A DNA stretch of 64,000 nt, from positions 2,119,855 through 2,183,854 of the forward strand of contig CP070719.1 in NCBI GenBank assembly GCA_020350725.1, read 5' to 3'. Positions within the stretch are counted from its first letter, which is position 1, and every line of letters starts with the position of its first letter. Both the position numbers and the translations under genes were made by a program. Shown here piece by piece: positions 28,210 to 37,097 of the stretch. The stretch is from a bacterium (GTDB lineage Bacteria > BMS3Abin14). Below the pieces are notes generated by a model, which did not search any database, was not told where the DNA came from, and saw only the letters and a list, made by a program, of their open reading frames with translations.

Positions 28210-29220
28210 GTGAAACGTCTGCATAACGTGACCATAGCTGCGATCCTGATCTCGACGATCCTCCTTGCGGGCTGCGGGATCTTCAGGAGGTCATCGAAAA
28301 AGGAGGTCGACTATCTGCCCTCATGGAACGAGGGACCGGCCAAGAGGGCTGTTGTCGATTTTGTGACGGAGGTGACCGATTTCTTCAGCGACGCTTTTGT
28401 TCCCCCAGGAGACAGGATCGCGGTGATCGACAGCGATGGAACACTGTGGCCGGAGAAACCCCACAGCATCCCGGCCGTTTTTATCTACGACAGGATCCTG
28501 GACCTGGCCGACAGGCATCCCGAGTGGGAGACGACGGAACCGTTCAGGAGCATTCTGCGCCGGGAGCTCGACAACCTGTCGGGCACCCGGCATCCGCCCC
28601 TCCTGGAGGCTGCCCACGGCGGAATGGCACAGGAGGAGTTTGCCGTCCTGGCGGAGAAGTGGGTCCGGACAAGAGAACATCCCCGCTTCGCAAGCCCCTA
28701 TCGCAGACTGGCCTACTTTCCTGTGCTGGAACTTGTCAAGTATCTCGACAGGAGCGGGTTCAAAGTGTTCGTCTGCACCGACGGGGACGTGGAATTTGTC
28801 AGGGCCTTCTCGGAGATGGTCTTCGGTATCCCCCGTGACCGGGTGATAGGGACACTGACTGAGATGCAATTTGAGGTGTCGGATCTTGGGCCTGTTCTGA
28901 TCAGGATGGGAACCGTCGTGCCTCCTGCGAACGAGGCGGATGGAAAACCGGTCAATATCCAACGTGTCACAGGAGGCCGCCCCATTTTCACCTTCGGGAA
29001 TGCAGACGGCGATATCCCTATGATGGAGTTCACCGGGAGCGAATTTCTCCCGTCAAGGGTCTTTTTTCTGGTTCACGACGACGCTGTGAGGGAATACGAA
29101 TATTACGACGGCAGCGAAGAACTCGTCGATCTGGCCCGGGAAAGGGGCTGGATCCGGGTCAGCATGGCGAAGGATTTCAGGACCGTCTTTGCACCGGAAA
29201 AGAACAGGAAAAAGGACTGA
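28210..29220 (+). CDS. HAD-superfamily phosphatase, predicted lipoprotein
   Basis: GTG start with AGGGGAC upstream. The N-terminus is a lipoprotein signal ending LLAGC (Cys near residue 22). HAD motifs follow: IAVIDSDGTLWPE (motif I, about residues 71-83, nucleophile Asp), VCTDGD (motif II) and FGNADGDIPM (motif IV), with a helical cap insert between I and II. This is the phosphoserine-phosphatase-like branch. A periplasmic location for a HAD phosphatase is not usual but is known in acid phosphatases. Substrate unknown. Confidence 0.85.
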   Translation: MKRLHNVTIAAILISTILLAGCGIFRRSSKKEVDYLPSWNEGPAKRAVVDFVTEVTDFFSDAFVPPGDRIAVIDSDGTLWPEKPHSIPAVFIYDRILDLADRHPEWETTEPFRSILRRELDNLSGTRHPPLLEAAHGGMAQEEFAVLAEKWVRTREHPRFASPYRRLAYFPVLELVKYLDRSGFKVFVCTDGDVEFVRAFSEMVFGIPRDRVIGTLTEMQFEVSDLGPVLIRMGTVVPPANEADGKPVNIQRVTGGRPIFTFGNADGDIPMMEFTGSEFLPSRVFFLVHDDAVREYEYYDGSEELVDLARERGWIRVSMAKDFRTVFAPEKNRKKD

Positions 29221-29340
29221 TAAGGACAGGCGAGCGGGGAATAAGAAAGACACGGGGACGCGGAGGCACGGAGGAAAGAGGAAGCGAAAGTTAAATAGCG
29301 GATAGTTTCTCACCCGGGTACGTTGAACCGGATTTTCCAA

Positions 29341-29372
29341 TCACGGATCACGGATCACAGATCACAGATCAC
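29341..29372. repeat. Word repeat family E
   Basis: Tandem GGATCAC/AGATCAC words just before the MFS transporter start; a shorter relative lies at about 33760-33776. Confidence 0.65.
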
Positions 29373-29380
29373 TTGTCTTA

Positions 29381-30673
29381 ATGACTACCCCCCGGCAGGT
29401 CATCAACACCTACTTGGTCATAACCGCCCTCTACACCCTGGCCACATCCATGATCTGGGGGATCAATACCCTCTTCCTCATGGAGGCGGGCCTGGACATC
29501 TTCCAGGTCATGGTCGTCAATGCGGCATTTACCGTCGGAATGGTCGCCTTCGAGGTGCCCACGGGTGTCGTAGCAGACACTCTGGGACGCAAGGTCTCCT
29601 TCGTCCTGTGTGTCATCGTCCTCTTCTTCTCCACCCTCCTCTACGTTGCGGCGGCCCGGTACCAATGGGGGATCTGGGCCTTCGCCGGTATTTCCTTTGC
29701 CCTCGGATTGGGTTTTACCTTCCAGACGGGCGCTGTGGAGGCATGGTTGGTCGATGCCCTCGATCACACGGGATTCGACGGAACAAGGGAGAGGGTCTTC
29801 GCCAGGGGGCAGACCGCGTTCTCCGCCTCCATGCTCGTGGGCACTGTTGCCGGGGGTTTTCTTGGCCAGGTGAACCTCGCTCTGCCGTACCTCGTCCGCG
29901 CCATGATCCTGATACCGACCCTGTTCGTCATCCTCCTCTTTATGAGGGATCTCGGTTTCGAACCTCGCCCCTTAAAAGCGGGAACCTTCGGAGAGGAAAC
30001 CAGACGGATCTTTTACGAGGGGGTGTCCTACGGGTGGCGGCATCCGGTCATCCGGTTCTGCGTCATCGCCTCCTTCGTCGAGGGGCTGTTCTTCATCTTC
30101 GGCTGGTACTCCTGGCAGAGGTATTTCCTGGACCTTCTGGCCAGGGAGCTTATATGGGTGGCCGGTCTGGTCAGCGCCCTTTTTTCCCTGTCGAGCATCC
30201 TGGGTAACAGCCTTGTGAGCAGGGCCATGCAGGCGTTTCATGCAAAGAGCCCGGCCCGGCTGCTTGCCTGGGGAAGCCTGGTTCAGGCGGCGGCGGTTGC
30301 GGCGGCCGGGCTCCTCGGTGCTCTGGCGCCGGAACGTTCGAGGGGACCTGTCCTGTTCGCCTGTGCGGTGGTGCTCTACCTGTCCTTCGGGGTGGTTCTG
30401 GGTGTGGTCAAGCCCATTCGGCAGGGCTTTATCAACCGGCACATTGCCTCGGGGAAGCGGGCAACGGTCCTGTCCGTGGACGCTCTTTTCCTCGACCTCG
30501 GCGGGGTTTTGGGCCAGACCGGCCTGGGGTATCTCTCCCGATCCGTTTCCATAGCCGGTGCATGGATCCTCGGGGGAGCCTTCCTCTTCGCCGGTTATCC
30601 CCTTTACAGGACGGCCGAGAAGGTGGAGGATGAAGGAAAAAGGTTGACCCGGGGGGACTCTGATCCCGGCTGA
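29381..30673 (+). CDS. Major facilitator superfamily transporter
   Basis: A 430-residue polytopic membrane protein with about 12 hydrophobic segments. The MFS loop 2-3 signature is present as GVVADTLGRKVSF (about residues 62-74). The first half keeps FEVPTGVVAD, common in MFS branches annotated as uncharacterised or drug-efflux-like. No substrate can be assigned. No ribosome binding site is evident; a block of GATCAC words sits immediately upstream. Confidence 0.85.
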   Translation: MTTPRQVINTYLVITALYTLATSMIWGINTLFLMEAGLDIFQVMVVNAAFTVGMVAFEVPTGVVADTLGRKVSFVLCVIVLFFSTLLYVAAARYQWGIWAFAGISFALGLGFTFQTGAVEAWLVDALDHTGFDGTRERVFARGQTAFSASMLVGTVAGGFLGQVNLALPYLVRAMILIPTLFVILLFMRDLGFEPRPLKAGTFGEETRRIFYEGVSYGWRHPVIRFCVIASFVEGLFFIFGWYSWQRYFLDLLARELIWVAGLVSALFSLSSILGNSLVSRAMQAFHAKSPARLLAWGSLVQAAAVAAAGLLGALAPERSRGPVLFACAVVLYLSFGVVLGVVKPIRQGFINRHIASGKRATVLSVDALFLDLGGVLGQTGLGYLSRSVSIAGAWILGGAFLFAGYPLYRTAEKVEDEGKRLTRGDSDPG

Positions 30674-30820
30674 ATATTCCATCGCCGCCGCCCGCCTGCT
30701 CCCCGCCGTCGCTGCGGGATGGCTCAACGGTTCGGGCGGGAGATTCCTCTGTGCTCTCGGAGTTCTCTGTGGTAAATGGTTTCTTTTGGGCGGAACGGTG
30801 GAAGAAAGGGCAGACGAATC

Positions 30821-31579
30821 ATGGATCTTACGCTGAAGGAGAGATTTCTGGATGGATGGGTAAACTATTTCGGCTCAGCCGATCTGCCCATCGTCTTCTT
30901 CTTCTCTGACGATGATAGATATGAAGAGCATGTCAAGATCACCGAGGGTTTCACCTGCATGATCGGCCAACTCAAGGAGGTACGGGACGGACAGACCGCC
31001 GCCTTCACCGGAGACAGCATCGGCTGCAGGGGTGGGGTCCGGTATTCCGGTTTTCCCTCGAAGCCGGACCCCAACCTGGCCTATTTTCTGTCCTGCGGCG
31101 TGCCCGGGCAGTTCGAGGGACTCAGGCTGAAGAGGACGCCCGAACTGGTCGAGGGGCTGGCCGGGTCGGCCTCCATTGTGCCTGCCGAAGGTACCTACCT
31201 CGTGGCGAAAAGGTTCGATGCCCTGGACCCGGAGGACGCACCCAGGGTGGTAGCCTGGTTCGCCGGCCCGGATGTCATCGCCGCCCTTTTCCATCTGGCG
31301 GCTTTCGATACCTCGGACAGAAACTGTGTCATCTCGCCCCAGACGGCCGGGTGCGGCAGCATCATCAACTACCCGCTCGCGGAAGGGGACCGGGACGATC
31401 CCAGGGGTGTTCTGGGCATGTTCGACATCTCCGCCAGACCCTATGTCAGGGCAGATGTCCTGACCTTCGCCGTCCCATTGAAACTCTTCGAGCGCATGGT
31501 GGAGGGGATGGACGAGAGCTTCTTGACCGCGGAGGCCTGGCAGGGCATCAAGCGAAGGATCGAAAAACCAAACACTTAG
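30821..31579 (+). CDS. DUF169 family protein
   Basis: The family is of unknown function and widespread in anaerobes and archaea. The typical features are an N-terminal TCMIGQL-like Cys, the GCRGGVRYSGF segment (about residues 67-77), a FLSCGVPGQFEG loop and GCGSIINYPL near residue 185. I start at the ATG at 30821 (MDLTLKERF) rather than 30776, because the extra residues are unlike the family. 252 residues is typical. Several conserved Cys may bind metal or a cofactor (inference). Confidence 0.75.
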   Translation: MDLTLKERFLDGWVNYFGSADLPIVFFFSDDDRYEEHVKITEGFTCMIGQLKEVRDGQTAAFTGDSIGCRGGVRYSGFPSKPDPNLAYFLSCGVPGQFEGLRLKRTPELVEGLAGSASIVPAEGTYLVAKRFDALDPEDAPRVVAWFAGPDVIAALFHLAAFDTSDRNCVISPQTAGCGSIINYPLAEGDRDDPRGVLGMFDISARPYVRADVLTFAVPLKLFERMVEGMDESFLTAEAWQGIKRRIEKPNT

Positions 31580-31615
31580 AACGTCGTACCTTGTACTGGG
31601 CAGGGAGGCCCGTTT

Positions 31616-32296
31616 ATGCCCCTGCAGGGCACCACCGTCAACATCATCGCTGTCATCGTCGGGACCCTCCTCGGGCGGTATCTCGGGCACCTCATCCCCG
31701 AACGCATGCGACAAACCATCATCTACGGCCTGGGACTGGCGGTGCTGCTCATCGGTACCCAGCTGGCCCTGCAGTCAAAGCAGCCCCTCATCGTCATCGC
31801 CAGCCTCCTGCTCGGGGGCATTGCCGGAGAGATCCTCGGTGTCGAGACCAGGCTGGAGGGGTTCGGACGTCGCCTGCAGGAGCGGTTCCGGGACGCCGGC
31901 GATGTTGCGGAGGCTTTCGTCACCGCCAGCCTTCTGTACTGCATCGGGGCCATGGCCATCATGGGGTCCATACAGGACGGACTGGGCGAGAGGCCCACCA
32001 TCCTCTACGCCAAGTCGGCCCTGGACGGTATAGCTTCCATAGCCCTGGCGTCAACACTGGGCATCGGGGTCATCTTCTCCGTCATCCCCCTGCTTCTCTA
32101 TCAGGGTTCCATCACCCTGACGGCGGGATGGGTCCAGGCCTATCTCACCGAACCCGTTGTCGCCGAGATGAACGCCGTCGGCGGCCTTTTGATATTGGCC
32201 ATCGGCCTGGATATCCTCGGCATCAAGAAGCTTCCCATCGGCAACCTGCTGCCGGGGATCTTTTTCGCGCCCATACTGGTGTGGGTGTTTTTGTAG
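31616..32296 (+). CDS. DUF554 family membrane protein
   Basis: Polytopic membrane protein of unknown function. The family opening (GTTVNIIAVIVGTLLG) and IPERMRQTIIYGLGLAVLLIG are clear, with GDVAEAFVTASLLYCIGAMAIMGS in the middle. 226 residues and about six or seven helices fit. A GGAGG precedes the ATG. It follows the DUF169 gene by 36 bases and may be cotranscribed. Confidence 0.85.
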   Translation: MPLQGTTVNIIAVIVGTLLGRYLGHLIPERMRQTIIYGLGLAVLLIGTQLALQSKQPLIVIASLLLGGIAGEILGVETRLEGFGRRLQERFRDAGDVAEAFVTASLLYCIGAMAIMGSIQDGLGERPTILYAKSALDGIASIALASTLGIGVIFSVIPLLLYQGSITLTAGWVQAYLTEPVVAEMNAVGGLLILAIGLDILGIKKLPIGNLLPGIFFAPILVWVFL

Positions 32297-32392
32297 GTTA
32301 AGGGCCAGGAGCTAAGGGCAAAGGACGAAGTTCAAGATTTGGTACTGCTTGGCCCTTCGCACTTTGTACCTGGCACTTTTCCCGGAGGAAAT

Positions 32393-32695
32393 ATGAAAAA
32401 ACACATGCTGGCGATCTACCGGATCAAGGAGGACAGGGTCGACGAGGTTAAAGAGGCCGTATCGGATTTCGTGGACGCCGTGAAACGGAACGAACCGGCC
32501 ACTCTGTTCTACGAGGCCTACCATGGCCAGGGGGACGTATCCTTCTTCCACATCATGACCTTCGAGGACGACGAGGCGGAGGAGGCCCACCGCACCACCC
32601 CCCACATGGCGGTCTTTGTCCAGAAGCTCTATCCCCATTGTGAGGAGGAGCCTGGCTTCGTGGAACTGGAGCTGGTCCGATCGAACGTTAGGTAA
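32393..32695 (+). CDS. Small protein with dimeric alpha-beta barrel (ABM-like) character
   Basis: 100 residues. GGAGGAAAT directly precedes the ATG at 32393; the frame is open upstream but without coding character. The pattern of short strands and helices (MLAIYRIKEDRVDEVKEAV, VSFFHIMTFEDDEAEEAHR, HMAVFVQKLYP) resembles antibiotic-biosynthesis-monooxygenase-type dimeric barrels, which often bind quinones or heme. The assignment is structural guesswork from pattern, not a firm family match. Confidence 0.6.
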   Translation: MKKHMLAIYRIKEDRVDEVKEAVSDFVDAVKRNEPATLFYEAYHGQGDVSFFHIMTFEDDEAEEAHRTTPHMAVFVQKLYPHCEEEPGFVELELVRSNVR

Positions 32696-32697
32696 TA

Positions 32698-32729
32698 GTA
32701 TTCAGTAGTCAGTAGTCGGGATTCAGTAG
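32698..32729. repeat. Word repeat family B, copy 2
   Basis: TATTCAGTAGTCAGTAGTC followed by GGGATTCAGTAG, in the spacer before the DUF2461 gene. Confidence 0.65.
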
Positions 32730-32821
32730 AAAATCGAAATGGGAGATTCGACATTGGAAAATCGAAAACAGGAATCTCGGATCTCTTTTCTCTGGGCACT
32801 GGACCCGGGAGGACCAAAAAT

Positions 32822-33529
32822 ATGTCCGATTTCTCCGGTTTTCCCCGAGAAACGGTGACCTTCCTGGCCGATCTGGCCAGGAACAACAACAGGCGGTGGT
32901 TCAACGCGCACAGGGAGGACTTTGACCGGATGGTCATCGAACCGGCCAAGGCCTTCGTCGAGGCGCTCGGGGCAAGGATCATATCCGTTGCCCCGGGCAT
33001 CATCGCCGACCCGCGGGTCAACGGATCCATCTTCCGCATCTACCGGGACACCCGCTTCGCCAGGGACAAGAAGCCCTACAAGACCCACCTGGGTATCTTC
33101 CTGTGGGAGGGTGAGGGACCCAAGATGGAGTGCCCGGGCTTCTATTTTCACCTCGAGCCACCCGACCTGATGCTGGGGGCCGGCATCCACCTGTTCTCCA
33201 GGGCCCTGCTGGAGGAGTACCGGAATTCGGTGGTGCACCCGAGACACGGCCACGATCTGGTCACGGCGGCCATGGAGGTGTCCCGGTCCTTCACCATCGG
33301 AGGGCTTCACTACAAGAAGGTCCCGCGGGGGTTCGACGGGGATCATCCCTACGCCCAGTTCCTCCTCTACAACGGTCTCACTGCCTGGACCGAGGGACCC
33401 CTCCCGGAGGAGATACATTCACCGGAAATAGTGGAACTGGCTTTCCGGACCTTCGAGGTGATGCTTCCGCTGCACCGGTGGCTGCTGGCGATGACGGCTC
33501 GCTCCCGGGAGAAAATAGTGAGAGCGTGA
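32822..33529 (+). CDS. DUF2461 (TIGR02453) family protein
   Basis: Family of unknown function found in many bacteria and some fungi. Typical marks are FPRETVTFLADLARNNNRRWFNAHR at the start, FRIYRDTRFARDKKPYKTHLG (about residues 64-84) and FYFHLEPPDLMLGAGI. GGAGG precedes the ATG and 235 residues is the usual length. It appears monocistronic, flanked by word repeats on both sides. Confidence 0.88.
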   Translation: MSDFSGFPRETVTFLADLARNNNRRWFNAHREDFDRMVIEPAKAFVEALGARIISVAPGIIADPRVNGSIFRIYRDTRFARDKKPYKTHLGIFLWEGEGPKMECPGFYFHLEPPDLMLGAGIHLFSRALLEEYRNSVVHPRHGHDLVTAAMEVSRSFTIGGLHYKKVPRGFDGDHPYAQFLLYNGLTAWTEGPLPEEIHSPEIVELAFRTFEVMLPLHRWLLAMTARSREKIVRA

Positions 33530-33793
33530 GTGCCGGGTCAAGGTGCCGAGTACAGAGTAAGACCTCAAGGTGGAGAAAACCGCAGACGATGCGGTAATCC
33601 TTCGGCTTTGCCAGGGAAGGGGACGGAGACGAAGTAAGGAGTCCTGTCATTGGGAGGAAAATTCCGGTCCCGAAGCAATCTCACAGAAGCTGCCCTGATC
33701 TCCGAGACTGCTTCGCCATGATCCTGTGGGCTCGCAGTGACACAGGAGAGCATCCCGAATCACAGATCACCAATGACGAACGACAGCCACTCT

Positions 33794-33824
33794 AACTGAC
33801 TTCTGAATACTGACTCCTGACTAC
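33794..33824. repeat. Word repeat family B, copy 3
   Basis: TGACTTCTGAATACTGACTCC followed by TGACTACC, inverted relative to copy 2, abutting the DUF2156 gene 3' end. Confidence 0.65.
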
Positions 33825-34672
33825 CTTTTCAACGAAACCCTGTATTTCCTCAGCTTCATCTCCGGGAAATAACTCTCCTTCGAATGTCTGAGAGCCTCTT
33901 TTCCCAGATCCTGCTCAAAATTCAGGTACCTGTACTTCTTCGGCAGGATGCCGGCGAAGCTGGAGAAGATGTACTGATAGATCCCCTTGTACTTCTTCAG
34001 CGCCTTGGCGAAGTGGAGGGCGTAGGTCTCACCGTTGAGCTCCTCCCCGTGGACGAAACCGGACGGCTCGCCCTCCGTGTAATAGATGCCCCCGCACAGG
34101 GCCAGTTCCTCCATCCTCACCAGCGACTCGCGGCAGGCTGCGAAGTCGGTGTCGGTAAAACCCTTGCCCGACTCCTCCTGCCACTCGTTCAGGACCCGGA
34201 TGGCGTCCGGGATCCTGTCCTCCGTAAGGGGCAGGGCCTCGTACCGGTAATGCTTCCTGAAGAAATTAAGCAGGTTCTTTTTTCTGTGGAGCTTCTTTCC
34301 CGCGTAGGTGGCGATCCTCTCCGTCAGGTAGAGGTAGTCCGAGTCCCCCTCGTCGAAGGTCGTCTCGAATCCGGAGGCGAAGGCCGAGAGCCACTCCTCG
34401 GCAATGGGATACAGGTAGTCCGCTTGAGCGGCCATCTCACGCATGATGCGGGGGTCCACCTCCCGGACGTCTCTTGTGGGCATGATGTAGGTCTCTCCCC
34501 CGTAGGACCGTCCACGGATGAAGATCTCGGCACCCTGAACGATCTCATACCGGTGAGTGTCCCGGAACAGGTACAGATTGGCGAAGGAGAACTCCGAGAT
34601 GGGGACATCGATGGACCGGAGCCGGTCGAAGAGCAGATCGTGGTCGTCCAGGGAGAGGGGGCGAGTGTCCAT
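33821..34672 (-). CDS. DUF2156 family protein (GNAT-like, LPG-synthase C-terminal type)
   Basis: Shares the fold of the catalytic domain of lysylphosphatidylglycerol synthase but is a stand-alone soluble protein of 283 residues; such proteins are usually annotated as DUF2156 with unknown acceptor. The start at 34672 (MDTRPLSLDDHDLLFDRLR) is chosen because sequence before it is unlike the family. Helpful segments are EFSFANLYLFRDTHRYEI, KKNLLNFFRKHYRYEALPL and YLNFEQDLGKEALRHSKESY close to the C-terminus. It is divergent from the aldo/keto-reductase-like gene. Confidence 0.85.
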   Translation of the reverse strand: MDTRPLSLDDHDLLFDRLRSIDVPISEFSFANLYLFRDTHRYEIVQGAEIFIRGRSYGGETYIMPTRDVREVDPRIMREMAAQADYLYPIAEEWLSAFASGFETTFDEGDSDYLYLTERIATYAGKKLHRKKNLLNFFRKHYRYEALPLTEDRIPDAIRVLNEWQEESGKGFTDTDFAACRESLVRMEELALCGGIYYTEGEPSGFVHGEELNGETYALHFAKALKKYKGIYQYIFSSFAGILPKKYRYLNFEQDLGKEALRHSKESYFPEMKLRKYRVSLKR

Positions 34673-34976
34673 TGAAATAATATAGCACTGAAGGGGATTC
34701 AGTAGCCAGGCGGCAGGAGCCGGCGAAAGTCCCCGACCCGGACCGGTCACCGCTCGACGGACTCGGGGCAGAGGGAGGAGGCAGAGCGAGACTCCTCTTC
34801 GACGTAAAAAGACGGGCGAAGGTGTGGGTTCAACCTTTGGGGCGAAAACAGGGATGAAATCACCAGCCACCCGCAGCAGGGTGGAGAACCGCCACGGCTC
34901 GCCGCGTCTCTCGCCACCTCCGAGGTTAGGGCATTTACCCTGTATTCTGTCTCCCGTCTCCTGTATCCTCTTTTCC
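34673..34976. other. Divergent spacer
   Basis: 304 bases between two divergent starts. It must hold promoters for both genes, but I cannot pick convincing -35/-10 pairs. CTGTATTCTGTCTCC-type words occur at about 34939-34970. Confidence 0.4.
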
Positions 34977-35783
34977 ATGGATTTCAGGAGCCACACCACC
35001 CTCGGCCGAACCGGCCTGTCCGTCAGCCGCCTGGGCATTGCGGCCTCCTACGGAGTGCCGGCTGCTGCCATGGAGAGGGCTTTCCACCAGTACGGGGTCA
35101 ACGTGTTCTACTGGGGGTCGAGGCGAAAGGAGGGCATGCGTGACGCTCTGGTAAGACTCAAGGGTACCCACCGGGACCGCCTTGTCATCGCCTTCCAGAG
35201 TTACGACAAGTCGGGCCTTGTCATGCGGCGCTTCCATGAGCAGGGCCTGCGCACGCTGGGGATCGACTGTGCAGACCTCCTTATCCTGGGTTGGATGATG
35301 AGGGGTGCGCCTCGCGGCCGTATGCTGGACACGGCCCTGCGTCTCAAGGAGGAGGGTAAAGTGCGCCACCTTGCAGCCTCTTCCCACAACCGTCCCCTCC
35401 TGGGCCGCATGGTGGCCGACGGAAGGCTTCCCATAGACGTCTACATGCTCCGTTACAATGCCGCACATCGGGGGGCGGAGAGGGACATCTTTCCCCGCAT
35501 CCCCGAGAAGGCCCCCCCCGGCATCATGGCCTATACCGCCACCCGATGGGGCCAGCTCCTGGATCCCGGGCGCATGCCTCCCGGGGAGGAGGCCCTCACC
35601 GCCGCCGACTGCTACCGGTTTGCCCTGACCGACCTCCGCGTGGACCTGGTCATGACCGGTCCGAGGACCGCCGAGGAACTGGAGGAGAATCTGAGAACCC
35701 TTGAGCTGGGGCCCCTGACGGATGGAGAGATGGAGAGGGTGCGGAGGATCGGGGACCATGTGTACGGCAAGGGGAGGAGGTGA
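34977..35783 (+). CDS. Aldo/keto-reductase-fold protein with altered active site
   Basis: LGRTGLSVSRLGIAAS at the N-terminus and the alternating barrel pattern place it in the AKR superfamily; 268 residues is slightly short. The classical tetrad looks altered: where AKRs have a DTA...Y segment this protein has FYWGSRR; the usual Lys strand reads VIAFQSYD; the His position reads LLILGWMM. It may therefore not be a standard NADPH carbonyl reductase. The ATG at 34977 gives the family start; the frame is open upstream. The next gene starts about 380 bases later. Confidence 0.75.
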   Translation: MDFRSHTTLGRTGLSVSRLGIAASYGVPAAAMERAFHQYGVNVFYWGSRRKEGMRDALVRLKGTHRDRLVIAFQSYDKSGLVMRRFHEQGLRTLGIDCADLLILGWMMRGAPRGRMLDTALRLKEEGKVRHLAASSHNRPLLGRMVADGRLPIDVYMLRYNAAHRGAERDIFPRIPEKAPPGIMAYTATRWGQLLDPGRMPPGEEALTAADCYRFALTDLRVDLVMTGPRTAEELEENLRTLELGPLTDGEMERVRRIGDHVYGKGRR

Positions 35784-36164
35784 CCTCCAGCTCTCCCCCT
35801 CGCCTGTCCCCGGATCGCAATTCCGTCCCCCGGCCCACTGCCAGCTCCCGACCCCTGTATGCACGACGTCCCCCAAGCCCGAGATCCCTCTCCACTCAGG
35901 TCGTCTAAGTGAATATTTTCTCCACCAGACCCTGTTCTCCTGTTAGAATGGAGACCCGTCGCCCTATTGAGCCCCGATGGCTTGTTTGACGATCGGGTGG
36001 CCGTTCATGCAGTCAGGGCGTTGGCGGTGAACCGTTTGAAACCGAAAGGGGTTAGCATGGAAAGGGGAAATGCGGGCAGGGAGCGTCACCCTCCCCTATG
36101 CCGTCCGGCACCGGGCAGAGCATCCGACCCCCTCCTGTCCAAAAACCGGGGACCCGGCAGCACG
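35784..36164. other. Spacer upstream of the binding-protein gene
   Basis: About 380 bases. The frame of the downstream gene is open over part of it (ATG at 36057 with AAGGGG before it), so up to 108 bases could be coding. Otherwise I see no gene or clear promoter. Confidence 0.4.
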
Positions 36165-37097
36165 GTGAAGAAAGGGAAACTTGCCAGATGGGGTTCCACA
36201 GCCCTTCTGTTGACCCTGGTGATCATCCCTGCCCAGTGCACCAGGGAGAAGGGCCCGACGGCGCCCGTTGAGAGGGTTTACAGCGAGCAACTCCTCATCG
36301 GACTCATCCCCGAGCACAACGTTTTCACCCAGCTCGAGAGATACGAACCCCTGGCGTCCTACCTGTCCGGAAAGGTCGGGGTCGAGGTCAAGTTAAAGAT
36401 CCTCTCCCGATACGGCAACATCATAGACAATTTTGTATCCCTGGGACTGGACGGAGCCTTCTTCGGCAGTTTCACCTACGGTCTCGCCCATGCGAAGCTG
36501 GGGCTCGACGTTCTCGCCCGACCCGAGAGCGCCGATGGCGTCTCCTCCTACTACGGTCTGATCTTCGTCAGGAAAGCCAGCGGCATCGCATCGGCCGCCG
36601 ACATGAAGGGCAAAAGATTCGCATTCGTGGACAAGGCAACCACCGCCGGATACCTTCTTCCCCTGGTCTATTTCAAGGAGAACGGGATCCCTGATTACAG
36701 GGAGTACTTCTCCGAGACCTACTTCACCGGCACCCACGAGGACTCTATCTACGACGTTCTCAACGGGCGGGCCGATGTGGGAGCGGCCAAGAACACGGTC
36801 TATTACCGGATCGCACAGTCCGACAGCAGGCTCCTGAACGACCTTGAGATCCTGGCCCAATCCCCGAGCGTCCCCGAGAACGCCCTTGCCGTCCGCGGGG
36901 ATCTGGACGGCGAGTTAAAGGACAGGCTGAAGACCGTTCTGCTGACAATGCACCAGGATCCCGAGGGCGAGGCGGTCCTGAGGAATTTCGGGGTGTCGAG
37001 GTTTATCGAGACGGTCAATGAGGATTACGCCCCGGTGTACGATTACGCGGAACTGGCCGGTCTGGAACTGGCAACCTATGACTGGGTGAACGAGTAG
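36165..37097 (+). CDS. PhnD-like periplasmic binding lipoprotein (phosphate/phosphonate-type ligand-binding family)
   Basis: GTG at 36165 gives a standard lipoprotein signal ending IIPAQC (Cys near residue 25); an ATG at 36057 has a better ribosome binding site but would put about 36 extra residues before the signal. The mature part has the PhnD-family pattern: LLIGLIPEHNVFTQLERYEPLASYLS, GLDGAFFGSFTYG (ligand pocket), YYGLIFVRKASGI, MKGKRFAFVDKATTAGYLLP and FSETYFTGTHEDSIYDVLNGRADVGA. No transporter permease or ATPase is nearby; instead it overlaps a histidine kinase gene by one base. It is therefore more likely a ligand sensor feeding the kinase than an importer component. Confidence 0.88.
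   Translation: MKKGKLARWGSTALLLTLVIIPAQCTREKGPTAPVERVYSEQLLIGLIPEHNVFTQLERYEPLASYLSGKVGVEVKLKILSRYGNIIDNFVSLGLDGAFFGSFTYGLAHAKLGLDVLARPESADGVSSYYGLIFVRKASGIASAADMKGKRFAFVDKATTAGYLLPLVYFKENGIPDYREYFSETYFTGTHEDSIYDVLNGRADVGAAKNTVYYRIAQSDSRLLNDLEILAQSPSVPENALAVRGDLDGELKDRLKTVLLTMHQDPEGEAVLRNFGVSRFIETVNEDYAPVYDYAELAGLELATYDWVNE

Noticed and set aside
36165-37097. PhnD-like protein as part of a phosphonate import system
   Set aside because: No PhnC, PhnE or C-P lyase genes are adjacent; coupling to a kinase gene favours a sensory role.
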